A DNA stretch of 64,000 nt. Origin: Gelidibacter algens. GTDB lineage: Bacteria > Bacteroidota > Bacteroidia > Flavobacteriales > Flavobacteriaceae. Both the position numbers and the translations under genes were made by a program. Location: NCBI RefSeq assembly GCF_001678675.1, contig NZ_LZRN01000001.1, positions 62,001-126,000 on the forward strand, given 5' to 3'. The first letter of the stretch is position 1. Each line of letters starts with the position of its first letter. Below, in pieces: positions 60,371 through 64,000 of this stretch. Under the pieces are notes generated by a model. The model had not been told where the DNA came from. It saw nothing but the letters and a program-made list of their open reading frames with translations, and did no database searches.

Positions 60371-61630
60371 ATGAGAAAGTTACATCTACAGATTACTTTC
60401 ATTTTGCTTTTTTTAATACCAATTTTCACTTATGCCCATAAACCTGATAGAAGTGTAGTTTATCTTAGGGTCTATGAAACTGGGGGTATTGAAGGTCATT
60501 TTGATCTCGGCGTCGAAGATTTAAAGAAATATTTAGGTCTTGATCTAAAGTTGCACCCAACTTTGGAGGAGGTTGAGGTTTATAAGGAGGTAATCAGGTC
60601 ATATATTTCAAAACACGCCTCATTTACTTCGCGATACGGAGAACATAAGATTGCGTTTACTGATGAGATGAGTATTTTATGGATAAGTTCAGGCTCGTTT
60701 GTTGTCTCTGATTTTTATCTGGAAAATATGGAAACGGTACCCGATAATTTGGAGGTAAGTTTCTCGGTATTTTTAGATGAGAATCCTATGCATACAAATG
60801 GTCTTGGAATAGAATATAATTGGAAGGCGGGACTAATCAATAACGAGAAAATTATTGCGTTAGATTTTACCACTAGCCACAGGACTAAAAATTTGGATTT
60901 AACGGACACCTCTGTTTGGAAAGGTTTCTTGGCAATGATAAAGCAAGGGATGTTGCATATCTGGGTAGGAATGGATCATGTGCTCTTTTTGTTGGCATTG
61001 ATATTGCCATCGGTTGTAAGAAGGAGAAGTTCACTTTTAGGGGGAGGAGTGGGCGCTGTTGAAGATTCAGGGTATCGCATCTGGGGATGGCAGCCGGTAC
61101 AGAAATTTAGACCTGCATTTTTGTATATTTTGAAAATCGTTACGTTTTTCACCATCGCCCATACCATTACGTTAAGTTTAGCTTCATTAAAAATTATAGT
61201 TTTACCTTCTTGGCTGGTAGAATCGATTATTGCCTTTTCCATAGGGCTTGCAGCCTTTCATAACATCAGACCTATTTTTAAAGGTAGAGATTGGATTATT
61301 GCGTTTGTTTTCGGGCTCTTTCACGGTTTCGGTTTTGCTACTGTTTTGGGCGAACTTGGCTTTAAGGGCGAAAATCTTTCGCTATCACTCTTTGGCTTTA
61401 ATATTGGGGTGGAAATAGGACAGGTTGTGATCATCGCTTTAATATTTCCCTTTCTATTTCTGATGAGGAAACTCAGATTCTATCCGAAGTTCATGGTTGG
61501 GATGTCCGTAATTTTAATAGTAATTTCTATGTATTGGATGATAGAACGACTTTTTGATGTCGATTTTCCGTTGGATGAATATTTGTTGAATAAACTGCTT
61601 CCACTCGCCAAATGGTCAGGTTTAAAATAA
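60371..61630 (+). CDS. HupE/UreJ-family membrane protein
   Basis: 419 residues: signal-like helix (LHLQITFILLFLIPIFTYAH), periplasmic domain about 22-185, then a HupE/UreJ_2 membrane domain: GMLHIWVGMDHVLFLLALILPSVV, FFTIAHTITLSLASL, AFSIGLAAFHNIRPIFKGRDWIIAFVFGLFHGFGFATVLGELG, GVEIGQVVII. The His motifs (GMDHxLF, AHTxTL, HGFGFA) suit nickel/cobalt or other metal permeation. First gene of the plus-strand unit, 24 bases before the second NRPS; supports a metal-related role for the cluster. Confidence 0.9.
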   Translation: MRKLHLQITFILLFLIPIFTYAHKPDRSVVYLRVYETGGIEGHFDLGVEDLKKYLGLDLKLHPTLEEVEVYKEVIRSYISKHASFTSRYGEHKIAFTDEMSILWISSGSFVVSDFYLENMETVPDNLEVSFSVFLDENPMHTNGLGIEYNWKAGLINNEKIIALDFTTSHRTKNLDLTDTSVWKGFLAMIKQGMLHIWVGMDHVLFLLALILPSVVRRRSSLLGGGVGAVEDSGYRIWGWQPVQKFRPAFLYILKIVTFFTIAHTITLSLASLKIIVLPSWLVESIIAFSIGLAAFHNIRPIFKGRDWIIAFVFGLFHGFGFATVLGELGFKGENLSLSLFGFNIGVEIGQVVIIALIFPFLFLMRKLRFYPKFMVGMSVILIVISMYWMIERLFDVDFPLDEYLLNKLLPLAKWSGLK

Positions 61631-61654
61631 TGCGTATCGTAAAAAAATAAGTAA

Positions 61655-64000
61655 GTGGACTCAAAAAAAACGCAGCGATTATTAGACACATGGAAGAACA
61701 GCGATAAAAAAAAGTCGCTGCAAACCTCTATTTCCAAAGTGCCCCTGGGACTTCCCATTCCGCTTACCAGTGGGCAGCAAAGGTTGTGGTTCTTACAGCG
61801 CTTACTGCCTGAAAACCCCGTTTATAACTATTCAGAAAGTTTTATGTTAACGGGCCAATTAAACAATGAGGCATTTGCGCATAGCTTAAAACAAGTAGTT
61901 GAAGACAACAGTATTTTAAGGTCTACTTACCCCTACCAAGACGATAAGCCCGTTCTGGTCATTCACTGCGGTGTTGAGGTCAAACTGAATATAATTGATT
62001 TAAGTAAGGAGTCTTCAGAAGATAGAGAAAAACACAAAATTGAAACCCTGTTATCAGATGCAACGCGTCCTTTCAATTTGGCCGAATTTCCACTCATAAG
62101 AACTACCTTAATAAAACTAAGCGTATCTCAGCATGTCTTTTTGATGACCATGCACCATATTATCTTTGATAAATGGTCTATGGATTTATTTTTAAAAGCT
62201 TTGGGTAATGAGTATCGTGCGTTTGTTTCAAACGATAGTAGTGTGAAGGAAGAGAACGAGCTTCAATTTTCCGATTATGCGTTTTGGCAGAGGAATAAAG
62301 CATTGGATCCCGGCCAAGTTGCCTATTGGAAAGTGAAATTGGGTGGTGAGATTCCAACCTTAGATCTGCCAACAGACTACCCTCAACCACCAAGACCAAC
62401 GTATAAAGGCACCTCATATAGGTCAAAATTTTCAGATGACTTATCCAAACGTGTACTGGATTTATCTAAAACTTTGGAGACCACACCGTATGTTTTGTTA
62501 CTGGCGGTTTATTATCTGTTACTTCATAAATACAGTGGACAGAAAGATATTTTGATTGGTTCACCAATTTCGCATAGGATAAACAAGGCCTTGGAGAACA
62601 TCATTGGCTTTTTTGATGAAACAATTGTTCTGCGCACCACTGTGATGCCGGAAATGACTTTTGCGGATGTTGTAAAAAGCGTAAGGGAGACAACATTGTA
62701 CGCTTTTGCTAACAAAGATGTACCGTTTGAAGTATTGGTCAAAGAACTCAGCCCACAAAGGTCCTTGAGCGTCAATCCTTTTTTTCGTGTGATGTTTATT
62801 TATCATGCTGTGCAAAAGTCGCCTTCCTTTGGCTCTGCAATGGAGCTTTCCCATTCGTTCTTCAACCCAGGCGTATCGAAGTTTGATCTGACACTGTATG
62901 TTGCAAATCAAGAAGGTAGACTCTCCTGCGGATTTGAATATGCCAGCGATATTTTTAAGGAATCAACAATTATCCAATTTCAGGAGCATCTGACACTGTT
63001 ACTGGAGGCGGTGACCACAAATCCAGATCAGAAGATTTTAGATATTGACATGTTGACGATCAAAGAAAGAAATTTCTTTTTTCAGGATCCTGATCTAGGC
63101 ATAGGCTCCTTTCAAGAATATCAGGGCATACATCACATTATTGAAGCGGTTGGGAAAACTTTTCCACACCAAACGGCCTTGACCTACAAAAACGAATCTC
63201 TAACGTATCAAACACTAAACGAGAAGGCCGATGCCTTGGCCATAGCAATACTTGAACATACAAAAAGTCGAAATGAGATTATAGGCTTGAGTGTAGACAG
63301 ATCTCTCGATATGATTATTGGCTTGCTCGGTATATTAAAGGCGGGTTGTGGTTATGTGCCACTTGACCCAAATTATCCGAAAGACCGTTTGGATTTTATT
63401 TTGAGAGATGCCGGATGCAACCTATTGATTACTCAAACACTCTTAGAGAAATATTTTGAGGGATCTGGCCAGCAAATCCTATGTATTGATGCTATTGAAG
63501 TTTCTAAAGACCGCCCTGTCCCAAGTCTCCCAATCGTAAGAGAAGATGATGTTGCTTATATCATATATACATCAGGGAGTACGGGCAGGCCGAAGGGCGT
63601 TCCAATTTCCCATAAAAACATTATTAATTCAACCGCTGGGCGTTTAGATTTTTACCCTGAAATTCCTGAGGTTTTTTTATTGATGTCTTCAATTTCTTTT
63701 GATAGTTCAAAGGCTGGTATTTTCTGGACATTATGCACGGGCGGTAATCTAGTCATTACTGAGAAACAAGCAGAACAAGATATAGCGCAAATTGAAGGTC
63801 TGATATCTAAGCATTCTGCAACACATACCCTTATGCTGCCCTCCCTATATAAGTTGATTCTTGAACATGGTTCGGTTTCTAATTTGACCAGCTTGAAAGC
63901 GGTGATTGTAGCGGGTGAGACCTGTTTGCCTTCGTTACGCAACTTACATTTTGAGAAACTGGCCCTACTGAGGGGACCGTGTGGTGTACCGCTTATCATA
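61655..64000 (+). CDS. Nonribosomal peptide synthetase, C-A, partial and apparently frameshifted
   Basis: Starts at GTG 61655 (VDSKKTQRLLDTWKNSD); no in-frame ATG occurs before the C domain. C domain about 28-450: PLTSGQQRLWFLQRLLP and HHIIFDKWS, where the usual Gly of HHxxxDG is Lys. A domain from about 485: LTYQTLNEKADALAIAIL, AYIIYTSGSTGRPKGVPIS, AVIVAGETCLP. Near 63950 the frame breaks: in-frame reading gives HFEKLALLRGPCG while the A5 motif ETGPTEGTVWCTAYH continues in another frame, implying an out-of-frame deletion. Continues beyond the window. Confidence 0.85.
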   Translation, partial: MDSKKTQRLLDTWKNSDKKKSLQTSISKVPLGLPIPLTSGQQRLWFLQRLLPENPVYNYSESFMLTGQLNNEAFAHSLKQVVEDNSILRSTYPYQDDKPVLVIHCGVEVKLNIIDLSKESSEDREKHKIETLLSDATRPFNLAEFPLIRTTLIKLSVSQHVFLMTMHHIIFDKWSMDLFLKALGNEYRAFVSNDSSVKEENELQFSDYAFWQRNKALDPGQVAYWKVKLGGEIPTLDLPTDYPQPPRPTYKGTSYRSKFSDDLSKRVLDLSKTLETTPYVLLLAVYYLLLHKYSGQKDILIGSPISHRINKALENIIGFFDETIVLRTTVMPEMTFADVVKSVRETTLYAFANKDVPFEVLVKELSPQRSLSVNPFFRVMFIYHAVQKSPSFGSAMELSHSFFNPGVSKFDLTLYVANQEGRLSCGFEYASDIFKESTIIQFQEHLTLLLEAVTTNPDQKILDIDMLTIKERNFFFQDPDLGIGSFQEYQGIHHIIEAVGKTFPHQTALTYKNESLTYQTLNEKADALAIAILEHTKSRNEIIGLSVDRSLDMIIGLLGILKAGCGYVPLDPNYPKDRLDFILRDAGCNLLITQTLLEKYFEGSGQQILCIDAIEVSKDRPVPSLPIVREDDVAYIIYTSGSTGRPKGVPISHKNIINSTAGRLDFYPEIPEVFLLMSSISFDSSKAGIFWTLCTGGNLVITEKQAEQDIAQIEGLISKHSATHTLMLPSLYKLILEHGSVSNLTSLKAVIVAGETCLPSLRNLHFEKLALLRGPCGVPLII

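Overview
The window is low-GC DNA from a member of the Bacteroidota, almost certainly a (probably marine) Flavobacteriaceae. Support comes from the SusC/SusD pair with STN domain and ECF sigma/FecR genes, a type IX secretion sorting tail, lipoboxes of the S-C-[KDEQ] type, promoters of the TTTG/TAnnTTTG kind, and near absence of Shine-Dalgarno sequences. No rRNA, tRNA, CRISPR array or intact insertion sequence was seen.

Region by region: (1) 1-4130, minus strand: a trp operon (trpE-trpG-trpD-trpC, the last cut by the window edge). It is preceded by an unannotated 18-residue leader peptide with three consecutive Trp codons and an intrinsic terminator, i.e. a classical attenuator. Its spacers carry REP-like palindromes and a TGTGTTG heptamer tract. 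(2) 4150-7600: a MarR/YceI pair, divergent redoxins and two rhodaneses. (3) 7800-20460: an ECF sigma factor and FecR anti-sigma, then SusC, SusD, two PKD/YWTD-repeat lipoproteins, a cyanophycinase-family S51 peptidase, an M20 peptidase and a second, T9SS-exported S51 protein. This looks like a SusCD-type utilization locus for a polyamino acid such as cyanophycin rather than a polysaccharide.

(4) 20570-43780: a stress/oxygen island. It has six recognisable universal stress proteins, one of them a frameshifted pseudogene and one with a frameshifted C-terminus, plus a Usp gene fragment. It also has a beta-CASP MBL nuclease, an ATP-cone/Mrr-like nuclease, a soluble PAS histidine kinase with FixL-like heme-ligand positions, and a response regulator fused to a CRP/FNR DNA-binding module. 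Further genes encode an M50-CBS protease, an HlyD/FtsX/LolD-type ABC system, MscS, a DUF2892 protein, a flavin-fold (PNPOx/Nim) protein, an outer-membrane barrel and a patatin. Seven transcription units here carry an ATGAT-N4-ATCAT palindrome always exactly 22 nt upstream of a TAnnTTTR/TAnnTATG -7 element (about -41.5). This defines a local FNR-like regulon, with the fused regulator the obvious candidate activator.

(5) 44280-48590: amino-sugar catabolism (FucP-type permease, Gfo/Idh/MocA oxidoreductase, NagB-LmbE fusion). (6) 48960-51220: an EEP-family nuclease, a 48-residue charged protein, and gene-poor DNA with two (AAT)9 tracts. (7) 51222-64000: a divergent nonribosomal peptide locus: TonB receptor, His-rich small protein, an NRPS whose adenylation domain is interrupted by an amidotransferase-like PP-loop ATPase, an ACP and a free-standing A domain on the minus strand; a HupE/UreJ-family permease and a second NRPS (cut by the window end and apparently frameshifted) on the plus strand. 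A metallophore system is a reasonable inference.
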